Shown here piece after piece: positions 8,851 through 19,352 of a stretch of 64,000 bases of DNA. The notes below the pieces were generated by a model. The model did not search any database, was not told the origin of the DNA, and saw only the letters and a program-made list of their open reading frames with translations. The DNA lies in contig NZ_AP023239.1 of the NCBI RefSeq assembly GCF_013393385.1, positions 5,270,001 through 5,334,000 of the forward strand, given 5' to 3'. Position 1 is the stretch's first letter. Each line of letters begins with the position of its first letter. Made by a program: the position numbers and the translations under genes. Source of the stretch: Paenibacillus sp. URB8-2. Lineage in GTDB: Bacteria > Bacillota > Bacilli > Paenibacillales > Paenibacillaceae.

Positions 8851-9459
8851 TTAAACTAGCCAATCCGCGGCGGCGCGGTAATCTTCCGGAGTGTTCATGT
8901 TGAGCAGGGGAGATGGCCCTCCGTCCAAAGCGCCCGCAAAGCCCGATTCCGGGACATACAGCACATCCAGGCTCTCCAGCCATTCCATAACCTTGAATCT
9001 TCCCTGGGATAAGGCCATTTCCAATCCCGGAAGGGTAGACTTATGGTACAGCCCCAGCAGCGGCTGGACTTTGCCCGAGACAGAGACCGGCACGGCCGCA
9101 GCCCGCCCGGCGCTCCGTTCCAAGGCGTCCATGATATACCGCATAAACGCTGCGGAAGCGAACGGCAAATCGCAGGCGGCGGCAAAATGCCAGTCCACTG
9201 GCGAAACGCTCATGCCTGCATGGAGTCCTGCCAGCGGACCGCAGCCGGGGAAGCGGTCCGCAGCCTGCTGAAGCCGCAGGAAACGGTAGTCCTCCCGCTC
9301 CTTCTCTCCGCAGGCGACCGTCACCGGCTCCGCGATTTCACCGAGCGCGGCGGCAACGCGGGCAATCGCCGGAATGCCGCCGAATTCCAGAAGCGCTTTG
9401 TCGGCACCCATCCGCCTGGAGCGGCCTCCGGCGATGATGATTCCGGCAATTTGCATCAT
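8851..9459 (-). CDS. mobA: Molybdenum cofactor guanylyltransferase MobA
   Basis: MobA transfers GMP from GTP to Mo-molybdopterin to make the guanine dinucleotide cofactor used by DMSO-reductase-family enzymes. The 202-residue protein has the N-terminal nucleotidyltransferase loop IIIAGGRSRRMGADKALLEF, the GPLAGLHAGM motif near residue 80 and the ACDLPF motif near residue 100. The ATG at 9459 follows GGAG with eight bases spacing; the frame is open 22 codons further but those are unlikely to be translated. A user of this cofactor, the large oxidoreductase at 16980-19046, is in the same window. Confidence 0.95.
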   Translation of the reverse strand: MMQIAGIIIAGGRSRRMGADKALLEFGGIPAIARVAAALGEIAEPVTVACGEKEREDYRFLRLQQAADRFPGCGPLAGLHAGMSVSPVDWHFAAACDLPFASAAFMRYIMDALERSAGRAAAVPVSVSGKVQPLLGLYHKSTLPGLEMALSQGRFKVMEWLESLDVLYVPESGFAGALDGGPSPLLNMNTPEDYRAAADWLV

Positions 9460-9643
9460 AATAATGTCTCCTTTTCCAAAATTATTTCTACTAAAAGTAA
9501 ATATCCCCCTATAAAATCCGTACATTTGGCAAAATCAGAAAAAGCTGGTTTGTATACCTTTTCAACTAATGTTACAGTGATAATAGCGGCTATGGCGGCT
9601 CTGGTTCAACATGCACAGCATTTGCGGGAGGAGAGCATCCAAC

Positions 9644-10867
9644 TTGCAGGAGAATACTGGAAGCCCATATACTTTCACATCTTTGAAATGGTTTAACTTT
9701 TTTGTATACGGAACCATGGTTCTGTTTACCAGTTTCTTTCAATTTTATTTACAGGACGTAGGGATGAACAAGCTGGAAATCGGTGTGCTGATGTCGATCA
9801 GCCCATTCGTTTCGATCTTCGCCAACCCGTTCTGGGGAATATGGTCCGGCCGTTATCACAATATCCGGGTTATCGTCCTGCTGATGCTGGCGGGGACGCT
9901 TTTGTTTTCCCAATTCATATTTCAGGCAAATACATATGAAACGATCTATACCGCGATCATCCTGTTCTATTTCTGCCAGACTCCGCTGTTCGCGCAGAGC
10001 AACACGCTGGTCTTAAGCTATATCTACGGGTCAGAATACCGCTTCGGCTCCTTCCGTCTGTGGGGCTCGCTTGGCTGGGCGCTGACGGCTATAGCCGCAG
10101 GTCCTATCGTGCAGTACGGCGGCGTTTCGGTACTGTCCTACCTGTTCGCGGTCCTGCTGGGCTTGTCCATGATCTCGCTCGCCGCTCTGCCGAAGCTGCA
10201 CCACTCCATCGGGATGGCGCCGATGCCGTTCAGTGGTTTTCGCGTGCTGTTTATGAATCCTTATTTTTTGTTCTTTATCTTTTTCGGCATTCTGGTATCG
10301 ATCCCCAACACGGTGAACAATACGTTCATGTCTCTGTATATCAACGATATGGGAGGCTCCAAGACGATGGTCGGACTGGCCGTATTCCTCTCCTCCATCG
10401 TTGAAGTGGGCGTCTTCATGCTGTGCGACCGCTACTTGCGGCGCAAAATCTCCGTTCTCATCGGCTGGCTGGCGCTGGTCAGTCTATTGTTCGCGCTGCG
10501 GTGGTGGCTGATGGCGCAGTCGACGACGCCACTTGAGGTGGCGTTCATTCAAATTTTGCATTCGGTAACGTTCGGCGGCTTCTTTTATGTCGGCACCGAG
10601 CTGACGATGCTGCTCATCCCCCTCCCGTACCGCTCCTCCGGACAAGCCCTATATACGCTGTCCTTGAGCGGAATTTCGGGAATGCTGGGCGGCGTCCTGG
10701 GCGGATGGCTATTCCAGTATCTCGGCGCCCAGAGCATGTACGAATTCTGTGTTTTTCTCGCGCTCATCGGGGCGCTTGGATACGGAGGCATGTGGCTGTT
10801 CGTCAAAAGAGACGATTACCGGCCCCACGCGGTGACCGAGGATACACATGAAGAAGACGGGGTTTAG
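9644..10867 (+). CDS. MFS transporter (LacY/PPP-like, MFS_1_like)
   Basis: Twelve-helix major facilitator protein of 407 residues, resembling the oligosaccharide/3-phenylpropionate (MFS_1_like) branch, with NPFWGIWSGRYHNIR in the first cytosolic loop and FRLWGSLGWAL near residue 140 as in that branch. The start was taken as the TTG at 9644, eight bases after GGGAGGAG; the upstream ATG at 9611 has no ribosome site. It is monocistronic and divergent from mobA. The substrate cannot be inferred. Confidence 0.88.
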   Translation: MQENTGSPYTFTSLKWFNFFVYGTMVLFTSFFQFYLQDVGMNKLEIGVLMSISPFVSIFANPFWGIWSGRYHNIRVIVLLMLAGTLLFSQFIFQANTYETIYTAIILFYFCQTPLFAQSNTLVLSYIYGSEYRFGSFRLWGSLGWALTAIAAGPIVQYGGVSVLSYLFAVLLGLSMISLAALPKLHHSIGMAPMPFSGFRVLFMNPYFLFFIFFGILVSIPNTVNNTFMSLYINDMGGSKTMVGLAVFLSSIVEVGVFMLCDRYLRRKISVLIGWLALVSLLFALRWWLMAQSTTPLEVAFIQILHSVTFGGFFYVGTELTMLLIPLPYRSSGQALYTLSLSGISGMLGGVLGGWLFQYLGAQSMYEFCVFLALIGALGYGGMWLFVKRDDYRPHAVTEDTHEEDGV

Positions 10868-10874
10868 CTCCGCT

Positions 10875-11311
10875 TTATGAAGTCTCTCCGGCCATTTGTT
10901 TGTCCAGCTGCTCCAATACGAAAGGCCATGCCTGCCCATGCGCGTTTTTGGACTCCTCATCATAAAATCCAGCATGCGTGAGACTTAGCAGCGTACCGCT
11001 ATGCCGGGGAACCAGCTCGACCGTGACAACCGTCTCGGCTCCTTTCGTCCCCCCTCTCCCGTAACCCATGTCATTTCAACAAGGCGGTCCTGTTCGAGCC
11101 TGAGAAACCGGCCGTAATGGGGATGACGCCGAACTGCGCTGTCCGTCCCGGTGGGGGAGATGGTCTCAAAAAAGAATACGGTGTTGACTTCACCCTGCAT
11201 AATCACCGAACCGGGCGCCGCAAACCAACGGTCAAACCGCCGGGTCCACGCTTGAAAAAGAACTTCAGGCAAAGCATCCATCTGCCGCTCCACTTTCAAA
11301 GAAAAAGCCAT
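10875..11311 (-). pseudogene. SRPBCC (AHSA1-like) protein, frameshifted
   Basis: Two minus-strand frames join into one ordinary SRPBCC/START-like protein of about 145 residues: the first (from ATG 11311) gives VERQMDALPEVLFQAWT through LVEMTWVTGEGG, and the second continues TKGAETVVTVELVPRHSGT to the stop at 10875. The break is at a run of six G (C on the plus strand, 11049-11054); one more G would restore the frame. SRPBCC proteins bind hydrophobic ligands; the role here is unknown. It may be a real pseudogene, a homopolymer length variant or a sequencing error. As sequenced, a 108-residue truncated product would be made. Confidence 0.85.
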
Positions 11312-11363
11312 CGAATCCTCATTCCTTTCTGTTATTTATTAAAGGGTTAAACTCTTTGAATTG

Positions 11364-11408
11364 CAAAAAAACGGCTGTCACGCTTTCGGGCGGCAGCCGT
11401 TTCTTCTG
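11364..11408 (-). terminator. Terminator after glnS
   Basis: AACGGCTG (11370-11377) pairs with CAGCCGTT (11394-11401) and on the minus strand runs into a T-rich tail. It lies 26 bases past the glnS stop. Confidence 0.8.
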
Positions 11409-11427
11409 CTTGTCTTATGATTTCAGC

Positions 11428-13131
<1,704 letters not shown>

Positions 13132-13257
13132 AGCAATCAACCTTTCGTTCGTTAATTCTTGTCCTTGTTCCTTGTATAAACAGGTTTCCTATTAATATAC
13201 CCGTTACGCCGGGATTGTTCAATAAAATGGCATACCCTGCCAAGGCGCCTTTTCCTT

Positions 13258-13287
13258 TTGACTTCCCTCCGGGTCATGGAGTAGCAT
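13258..13287 (+). promoter_or_regulatory. Candidate sigma-A promoter of the DUF2164 gene
   Basis: TTGACT at 13258-13263 and TAGCAT at 13282-13287 with 18 bp spacing, 23 bp upstream of the ATG at 13310. Fits the vegetative consensus reasonably. Confidence 0.5.
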
Positions 13288-13309
13288 GAGGTTCAAGGGA
13301 GGTTAAAGG

Positions 13310-13561
13310 ATGAAACCGATCAAAATGACAAAAGAGCATCGGGAAACGATGCTTGATCATATTCAGGAATATTTCGAGGTTGAACGCGGCGAGAGCATCG
13401 GGCGTCTTGCGGCGGACAACCTGCTGGACTTTTTCATGAAAGAGCTTGGACCTATCGTCTACAACCAGGCGCTGAGCGACTGCCGGACCCTGACAATGCA
13501 GCGGATGCAAGGGCTGGAAGAGGATATCTATGCTCTGGAATGGAAAGCATCCCGAAAATAA
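13310..13561 (+). CDS. DUF2164 family protein
   Basis: Small 83-residue protein of the DUF2164 family, recognisable from the pattern DHIQEYFEVERGESIGRLAA followed by a LLDFFMKELGPIVYNQAL segment. No catalytic residues are known and the function is unknown. GGGAGG lies seven bases before the ATG. The acetyltransferase gene begins 45 bp downstream, so the two are probably one transcription unit. It is divergent from glnS. Confidence 0.9.
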   Translation: MKPIKMTKEHRETMLDHIQEYFEVERGESIGRLAADNLLDFFMKELGPIVYNQALSDCRTLTMQRMQGLEEDIYALEWKASRK

Positions 13562-13605
13562 GCGTCACCGCTAGTGATATTCACAGAACAAAGGGAGGCG
13601 GCAGC

Positions 13606-14154
13606 TTGTTCCATTTTGTGATCGATGATGAGCTTGTCCTGAAGCCTCTGGCGGTGGAGCAGGCCGGGTCCATGCTTTTGCTGGTGGATCAGTCAAGGGA
13701 ACGTCTGCGCAAATGGCTGCCCTGGGTGGACAGCGTGACGGACCCGTCCCATATGACTACCTTTATCAAAACGGCCATTCGGCAGGGCAGCGACAACGGC
13801 GGGTTTACCGCCGGCCTGTGGGTAAGCGGCGAAATGGCCGGCATTATCGGATTTCATGAAATCGACTGGCACAACCGGTCCGTTGGCATCGGCTATTGGC
13901 TGGGGGAGAGCTTCGAAGGCAACGGCTATATGACCAGCGCCTGCCGGGTGTTCATCGACCATGCCCTGCTGGAAATGGAGCTTAACCGGGTAGAAATCCG
14001 CTGCGCCACGGGCAATATCTCCAGCCGCGCCATTCCCGAGCGTCTGGGCTTCGTCCTGGAGGGCGTGATCCGGGAAGCCGAGAAGCTCCCGTCCGGCTAT
14101 GTCAACCATGCCGTATACGGCATGGTGCGGGGTGAGTGGAAGCTGCTCCGGTAA
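13606..14154 (+). CDS. GNAT acetyltransferase, RimL/YdaF-like
   Basis: N-acetyltransferase of 182 residues similar to ribosomal-protein-type acetyltransferases (RimL, YdaF). Typical features are LRKWLPWVD near residue 38, GIIGFHEIDWHNRSVGIGYW in the core and the acetyl-CoA loop EGNGYMTSACR near residue 104, ending with FVLEGVIREAEKLPSGYVNH. The start is the TTG at 13606, seven bases after AAAGGGAGG; the in-frame ATG at 13540 lies inside the preceding gene and has no site. The substrate is not determined. Confidence 0.9.
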   Translation: MFHFVIDDELVLKPLAVEQAGSMLLLVDQSRERLRKWLPWVDSVTDPSHMTTFIKTAIRQGSDNGGFTAGLWVSGEMAGIIGFHEIDWHNRSVGIGYWLGESFEGNGYMTSACRVFIDHALLEMELNRVEIRCATGNISSRAIPERLGFVLEGVIREAEKLPSGYVNHAVYGMVRGEWKLLR

Positions 14155-14167
14155 TTTGAGATACGAG

Positions 14168-14347
14168 GTGAATAGGAAATGCCGCCGAAAGAGCGCCCAT
14201 GCCCTCAAATTGGACGGGCGGCTGGCCCTTTTCTGGAATATGTATACCGACGAGAGCAGCACCGTACATAAGGAATATCTCACGATCTGCCGGGAACACG
14301 GATTGGTGCGGTTTCAGGGCGGGGATGAAATGGCTGCCAAAAAATAG
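14168..14347 (+). pseudogene. Remnant of a class I SAM methyltransferase
   Basis: Sixty codons follow the acetyltransferase gene and contain ALKLDGRLALFWNMYTDE, which resembles the post-motif-II segment of class I methyltransferases (usually LKPGGRLALFWN), then HKEYLTICREHGL. The Pro-Gly has changed and there is no SAM-binding GxGxG part, so this is a fragment and not a functional enzyme. GAGGTG at 14165 could serve as start context. The rest of the gene is not visible nearby. Confidence 0.55.
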
Positions 14348-14371
14348 GGCGGTCCGTACAGCGGCCCCCTC

Positions 14372-15013
14372 TTACTCCAGCCCGTCCAGCCACCCCTGGA
14401 ACCGCGACCGGATACCGGACGCCAGAGCTTCCAGCCGGACCAGCTCTTCCAGGCCTTGCTTGTCCCCGCGCCCGGTCGCCATCATCTGCAGCACGCGCGA
14501 CACCGGCACTCCGCCGTACCCGGAGGAAACCTTCACGATGGCCGAGCCGGAGGCCAGCTCCCCTTCGCGCAGCACCCGGAAATAGAAGCCGCTGAAGCCC
14601 GTCCTCAGCACCTCTGCGGGAAATTCCGCCGGGCCGTGCTTTTGCGAGAGCTTGAAGCAGGGGTATCGGGGCTGGCTTACCTGAACGAGCGCGGTCCCGA
14701 TCTCATAAATGTCGCCGATGCAGACTTCCGTTTCGAGCAGCCCGGCGGTCGCCAGATTTTCTCCGAAGGCGGCGCTGTTCAGCTTTTTGCCAAGCCATTG
14801 TTCCCAGTAGGCGTAATGCTCCAATGGATACACGCAGACGGCCTTGTCCGGCCCTCCGTGATTGACCAGATCGGCTTGTCCGTCCCCGGTCAGCCCGTCT
14901 GCCGACAGAAGCACGGGACCCTCCACAGGAAATTTGTATATGCCCGTCTCCAGCGTCTTTCCGTGATAAAGGGCCGTTACTGGCATTCCTACGTTCAATG
15001 ACATGATTTTCAT
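14372..15013 (-). CDS. MOSC domain protein (YiiM-like)
   Basis: 213-residue protein with MOSC and 3-alpha domains as in YiiM, which with reduced molybdenum cofactor detoxifies N-hydroxylated bases. It has the beta-strand motif GDGQADLVNHGGPDKAVCVY, FGENLATAGL, and the conserved cysteine in QPRYPCFKLSQKHG, near residue 125, that binds the cofactor. The ATG at 15013 is used; the ribosome site (GCGGGG) is weak. It fits the molybdenum cofactor theme of this half of the window (moaA, mobA, molybdopterin oxidoreductase). Confidence 0.9.
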   Translation of the reverse strand: MKIMSLNVGMPVTALYHGKTLETGIYKFPVEGPVLLSADGLTGDGQADLVNHGGPDKAVCVYPLEHYAYWEQWLGKKLNSAAFGENLATAGLLETEVCIGDIYEIGTALVQVSQPRYPCFKLSQKHGPAEFPAEVLRTGFSGFYFRVLREGELASGSAIVKVSSGYGGVPVSRVLQMMATGRGDKQGLEELVRLEALASGIRSRFQGWLDGLE

Positions 15014-15080
15014 GACCAACCCCGCTTTCTGTTCGCTTCCTTCTGTCGTTCGTCCGTTCTTCCGCTCGGCAGTTCGGTGC

Positions 15081-15581
15081 CTACATGAGGCGGCAGCTCA
15101 TAAATACTTCGTCCACATACCGGCCCCCAAGATAAAATTCCTCGCGCAGCCGCCCTTCTTCCCGGAAACCGCATTTGTGATAAAAAGCCAGAGCCGGGAC
15201 ATTGCAGGAAAGCGCGCGCAGCCGAAGCTTGCGGATGCCGCGCTCAGCGGCCAGCTTCTTGACGGCCTCAATCAGGTCCCGGCCGATTCCCGAACGCTGC
15301 CGGTCGGGATGAACGGCAATATGAATCTCATAGACATGCCGGTTGCTCTTCATACCGGTAGGACAGCCGAAGCCGACATAGCCGCACAGCTTGTCCCCTT
15401 TTACCGCCACAAGCTGGGAGCCAGGAGGCGCATGCAGCAAATAGTCCTCGCTCGACCTCCACGACAAAGCTGCTGGAGCCGTATCCTCGGTCCATATCAG
15501 ATGATCCAGCATAATCAGCTCGCGAACATCGCGAAGCTCGGAGAGCCGGATCGACAGCGTATCTCTGTCTATGTGAAGCAT
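15081..15581 (-). CDS. GNAT acetyltransferase
   Basis: 166-residue GNAT-fold acetyltransferase. Motif A is seen as IHIAVHPDRQRSGIGRDLIE at about residues 93-112, and the C-terminal motif as NVPALAFYHKCGFREEGRLR. GGGGG precedes the ATG at 15581 by eight bases. The substrate is unknown. The open frame extends far upstream, but that part is Arg-rich shadow of the MFS gene. It lies 71 bp downstream of the MFS gene on the same strand and may be cotranscribed with it. Confidence 0.9.
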   Translation of the reverse strand: MLHIDRDTLSIRLSELRDVRELIMLDHLIWTEDTAPAALSWRSSEDYLLHAPPGSQLVAVKGDKLCGYVGFGCPTGMKSNRHVYEIHIAVHPDRQRSGIGRDLIEAVKKLAAERGIRKLRLRALSCNVPALAFYHKCGFREEGRLREEFYLGGRYVDEVFMSCRLM

Positions 15582-15652
15582 ATTCGTATCCCCCTTGCAA
15601 GTAAACGGCGCATTGTTCAAGCACCGATTTATTAAAGCTTCCCATGCTCCGG

Positions 15653-16921
15653 TCAAGCCGATTTCGCCGATTCCGCCGACTCCGCAAGCAGCGCGCCGCG
15701 TCTGCTGCCGTACGCATGAATCAGGAAAAACCCTACCGCGAGCACCGCCACTCCGCAGGCCAGCCAGGCGGTCGGAGCCAAGCCTCCCGCGTCGAACAGG
15801 CCGCCCATGAAGTAAGGGCCAAGCACCCTGCCGACCGCTCCGATTCCTCCGGTGAGGCCCAGATAGAATGGAGCGCCCAGCGAGGCATGCTCCGTGATAA
15901 ACGCCGGCATGGCGGGAGCAATGAGCATTTCGCCAAGCGTCGTCAGCAGCATCGCGAGCAGCATTCCTGCATAGCTCGGCATCGTCAGGATGACGGCGTA
16001 GCCGCTTAGGTAAAAGACGGCGCTCGCCGTCATCTGCGCCGCCGATCCGGCCGCGAACCAGCGCTTGATCAAGGCGACCAGCGGCTGGGCGGCGAAGATC
16101 AGAATGCCGTTTAGCGTCCACAGGAAGCCATAATATTTCTTCGGCAAACCTTCCGAAATGATGAATGGCGACACTCCCGTATTCCAGATGGAATTGCCGA
16201 TGAGCAGAAACAGCGAACCGAGGGCCATAAACAGATAGATCCGTGTGTTGCCCATCAGTTTCCAGTTGGAAACGGCCCGCGGCTGCGCCCTCCTGGATTC
16301 GCCCGGAACCGGTCCCTGCGCGCCGCCCACTTTTCCCAGATACACAAAGAAAAAAACGGCAAATACGGCGGAGGTGACGCCGTTCATCACGAAGCTCAGC
16401 ATATAGGAGATATCGGCCAGAAATCCGCTCAGCGCCGTTCCGACCGCCACGCCGATATTGTTGGCGACATAGACGATATTGAACAGCTCGGCCCGCCGCT
16501 CCGCGAACCGAAAGCCGATGAACGCCTGGATCGCGGGCATGGAGAGCGCGCCAAACAGTCCCACCAGCCCCATTGCGATCATGAACATCGTCCAGCTTGC
16601 GCTTGCCGCCGGGAGGGCGAACAGAGCCAGCGCATTCATGGCCAGCGCACCGACAATCAGCTTGTTCACCCCGACTTTATGATACAGGGCGCCGCCGAGC
16701 AGCTGCCCTGCAATCCCGCCAATCGACTGAATCAAAATAACGAGTCCGGCATCCTGCATGCTCCGTCCCAGCTCGTCAAATACATACATCGTAACCAGCG
16801 GCCACATCAGCGCGCTGCCGGTCGCGTTAATCAAGCTTGCGATCAGAAATACTTTTATTTCTCTAGGATAGTCATTCAAAAACCTCATCTGCCTATACAT
16901 CCCCTGTAATCTATGTGTCAT
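15653..16921 (-). CDS. MFS transporter (drug-efflux type)
   Basis: Major facilitator protein of up to 422 residues with twelve predicted helices and a short Ala/Ser-rich tail. The loop 2-3 motif is GGALYHKVGVNKLIVG, and the overall layout is of the 12-helix drug/H+ antiporter type. The start is uncertain: ATG 16921 has no ribosome site, while the ATGs at 16900 and 16888 lie near AGGGG; the mature membrane part begins at MRFLNDYPREIK. A repressor-like operator sits in the promoter spacer upstream (16934-16962), so it may be inducible. Substrate unknown. Confidence 0.88.
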   Translation of the reverse strand: MTHRLQGMYRQMRFLNDYPREIKVFLIASLINATGSALMWPLVTMYVFDELGRSMQDAGLVILIQSIGGIAGQLLGGALYHKVGVNKLIVGALAMNALALFALPAASASWTMFMIAMGLVGLFGALSMPAIQAFIGFRFAERRAELFNIVYVANNIGVAVGTALSGFLADISYMLSFVMNGVTSAVFAVFFFVYLGKVGGAQGPVPGESRRAQPRAVSNWKLMGNTRIYLFMALGSLFLLIGNSIWNTGVSPFIISEGLPKKYYGFLWTLNGILIFAAQPLVALIKRWFAAGSAAQMTASAVFYLSGYAVILTMPSYAGMLLAMLLTTLGEMLIAPAMPAFITEHASLGAPFYLGLTGGIGAVGRVLGPYFMGGLFDAGGLAPTAWLACGVAVLAVGFFLIHAYGSRRGALLAESAESAKSA

Positions 16922-16933
16922 TAATGCTATCTA

Positions 16934-16962
16934 GTATTACGTCTAACAGACGTTCAGGGCAA
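16934..16962 (-). promoter_or_regulatory. Promoter with embedded palindromic operator before MFS gene
   Basis: On the minus strand TTGCCC (16957-16962) and TAATAC (16934-16939) are 17 bp apart. The spacer holds the perfect inverted repeat ACGTCT-AAC-AGACGT (16939-16953). Palindromes in this position are typical of TetR-type repression of exporters. No TetR gene is adjacent, so the regulator would be encoded elsewhere. Confidence 0.5.
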
Positions 16963-16979
16963 GCATACGCATTGACGCT

Positions 16980-19046
16980 TTAACGCAGTTCAACTTCAAC
17001 GGTGGCTGAGAAAAAGGTTGCTCCCTTTCCCATATCGCTCAGCCGGGAGGGTGTCAGCACATTGCTCCGCTGCGGGCGGTCCTTGCCTTCCCACCACAGC
17101 CCCTGGCTGATAACGGTGCCCGGCAGCATACGGTCGGTTACCGACGCCCAAATCTCGATCACGCCGCGGTCGTTATATACCTTGACCTCATCACCGTCGG
17201 CAATCCCCCGTTCCGCGGCATCCGCCGGGTGAATTTGCAGAGTCGGCCTTTTCTCCAGACTTTGATGCTTGGCGACATTGGAGAAGGTGGAGTTGAGAAA
17301 GTTGTGGTTCGGCGGCGAGATGAACATCAGCGGATACTTATCTTCTTTGCCCGGCCGCCGAATGCCGTCAAAGCCTTCGACAAGCGGAGTGTAGACCGGC
17401 AGCGGCGGCAGTCCCGCATTCTCCATTGCCCGCGAATACAGTTCAATCTTGCCGGAAGGGGTGGGCAGATTATCCAGATACCGTTCTTTTGGCGTCATAT
17501 CCAGTTTGACATGGCGCTCGTTTTTCAGCCGCTCCAGCGTCACTCCGTTCAGATACGGATTGCGCGGATAGTCCAGCGCCTCGCGGATCATGTCTTCCTC
17601 ACTTTGCCCGAAGGCTTCCTCGTCATAGCCCATGGCCTTGCCAAGCAGCGAGAACAGCTCAACATTGCTCTTGCACTCTCCCGGGGCGGCCAGTACCGGT
17701 TCCTGGAGCTGGATATAGTGATGCCAATAAGAGCTGTACAAATCGGTATTTTCAAAAGTCGACGTCGCGGGCAGCACAATGTCGGCGTATTTGGCCGTAT
17801 CAGTCAGAAAAAGATCATGCACGACCGTGAACAGGTCCTCGCGCGCAAATCCGCGCCGCACCCGCTCCACGTCCGGCGCGACGACGAGCGGATTGCTGCA
17901 GTAGACGAACAGCGCCTTTATCGGCTGCTCCATCATTTCCAGCGCTTCGCCGATCCGGTTCATATTTATGCTGCGTGCCCGCGGATTCGGGCGCAGATCG
18001 GGACGCTCCAGCGCCCGGGAATTCATCCCGGCATACCCGCCGTTGCCCTTGGTCGCGCCTCCCCCCGTCTTCAGCCATTGTCCGGTCAGCGCCGGCAGAC
18101 AAGCGATGCTGCGCACCGCCATGCCGCCGTTATCGTGGTGCTGAAGCCCGTTGCCGATGTGGATATAAGACACCCCCGCCTCTCCGTACAGCTTGCCCAA
18201 CTGTTCAATGTCTTCTGCGGGGATGCCCGTAATGGCCGCCACGGCCTCCGGCGTATAGTTCTCCGCCTGCTTCCGGAGCTCTTCATGTCCCACCGTATAA
18301 GACTTGAGGAAACTTGAATCCGTCAGCCCGTCGCGGAACAAAATATGCATGATGCCGAGCGCCAGCGCCGCATCCGTCCCCGGGTAGAGCGGCAGGAACC
18401 AGTCGGCCCACTGCGCCGTACGGTTCTTGTGAACGTCGATGACGATGATCTTGGTGCCCTTCTTCCGGGCCTGCTCGGCCAGCACAACCTGATGCATGTT
18501 CGTGCTGACGATATTTCCGCCCCAGACGATGATCAGATCAGCGTTCACTATATCCTCAGGGCTTGTCCCGCCGCTGAAGCCCATCGTATATTTCCATCCC
18601 GTGCTTCCGGCGGCATTGCAGATCGTCTGCTCCAGACGGCTTGCTCCAAGCGCGTTAAAGAACCGGCGGTCCATCCCCTCTACGCTTAGCACACCCATGT
18701 TGCCGTAGAAGCTGTAAGGCAAAATACTCTCCGGACCATATTCCTCCGACAGACTGCGGAATTTGCCTGCGATTTCGGCAATTGCTTCATCCCAGCTGAT
18801 CGGCTCGAACACGGCCTCCCCTTTGCGCCCCGCACGGCGTAGCGGGGTTGTCAGCCGGTCCGGATGATGGACGCGCTGAGCCATCTGCCTAACCTTGTTG
18901 CAGATGGCACCCCGGGTGACCGGATGCTCAGGGTTTCCTTCGATTTTTACAATTTTGCCGTCTATCTTATGCACAAGAAGCCCGCAAGTGTCGGGACAAT
19001 CCAGTGAGCACACCGCCGGAAATACGCCATTCTCCAGTTCTTCCAT
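16980..19046 (-). CDS. Molybdopterin oxidoreductase (formate dehydrogenase/nitrate reductase-like)
   Basis: 688-residue catalytic subunit of the DMSO-reductase superfamily, with a 4Fe-4S domain at the N-terminus (CSLDCPDTCGLL plus CNKV near residue 48), the molybdopterin domain and the C-terminal dinucleotide-binding domain (SPPNHNFLNSTFSN). It uses the bis-guanine-dinucleotide cofactor made with MobA. No twin-arginine signal is present, so it should be cytosolic. The start at 19046 follows GAGGAGGG by eight bases; sixteen extra upstream codons are unlikely. At position 138-139 the sequence NAAGSTGWKY follows the expected metal-ligand region (CNAAG). The substrate is not clear: relatives annotated as YoaE/YyaE-type are mostly uncharacterised. 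No partner subunits adjoin it. Confidence 0.9.
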   Translation of the reverse strand: MEELENGVFPAVCSLDCPDTCGLLVHKIDGKIVKIEGNPEHPVTRGAICNKVRQMAQRVHHPDRLTTPLRRAGRKGEAVFEPISWDEAIAEIAGKFRSLSEEYGPESILPYSFYGNMGVLSVEGMDRRFFNALGASRLEQTICNAAGSTGWKYTMGFSGGTSPEDIVNADLIIVWGGNIVSTNMHQVVLAEQARKKGTKIIVIDVHKNRTAQWADWFLPLYPGTDAALALGIMHILFRDGLTDSSFLKSYTVGHEELRKQAENYTPEAVAAITGIPAEDIEQLGKLYGEAGVSYIHIGNGLQHHDNGGMAVRSIACLPALTGQWLKTGGGATKGNGGYAGMNSRALERPDLRPNPRARSINMNRIGEALEMMEQPIKALFVYCSNPLVVAPDVERVRRGFAREDLFTVVHDLFLTDTAKYADIVLPATSTFENTDLYSSYWHHYIQLQEPVLAAPGECKSNVELFSLLGKAMGYDEEAFGQSEEDMIREALDYPRNPYLNGVTLERLKNERHVKLDMTPKERYLDNLPTPSGKIELYSRAMENAGLPPLPVYTPLVEGFDGIRRPGKEDKYPLMFISPPNHNFLNSTFSNVAKHQSLEKRPTLQIHPADAAERGIADGDEVKVYNDRGVIEIWASVTDRMLPGTVISQGLWWEGKDRPQRSNVLTPSRLSDMGKGATFFSATVEVELR

Positions 19047-19266
19047 GCTGCAAGCCCTCCTCATTTTTGCTGCTTTTATTGTATAATCGAACATTCTTAT
19101 CCGTAAAGCAAAACGGAGCCGCTTGCGCTGATTCGAACCGGTAAAAGCCGGGTAATAGAAAACATGAAATACTCCCTATTTTTTCGCCGTAAGCTTCGGT
19201 TTCGTTCCCCCGGACCGTTAGCGATTACGGCGAATTTTGTGTTGCCTTGGGTATTTACTCATACAA
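19047..19266. other. Intergenic region between molybdopterin oxidoreductase and formate channel
   Basis: No gene seen. It holds the likely promoter region of the oxidoreductase (TTATAC-like hexamer on the minus strand near 19080) and nothing else I could recognise. Confidence 0.4.
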
Positions 19267-19298
19267 AAGGGCACCGCTCCTCCGGAGACGGTACCCTT
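19267..19298 (-). terminator. Terminator after the formate/nitrite channel gene
   Basis: AAGGGCACCG pairs with CGGTACCCTT (one mismatch) around a GGAG-rich loop; T-rich tail TTTTG on the minus strand. It lies 55 bases past the stop. Confidence 0.7.
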
Positions 19299-19352
19299 GA
19301 TTGGTTTCAGGCATTGCACTTATAAAAAAATTATGGCCGTAATCGCCGGTAA

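Noticed and set aside
15582..16121. N-terminal extension of the GNAT protein at 15081
   Set aside because: The extra 180 codons lie antisense-in-frame within the MFS gene, are Arg-rich and lack a ribosome site; the ATG at 15581 has a good one.
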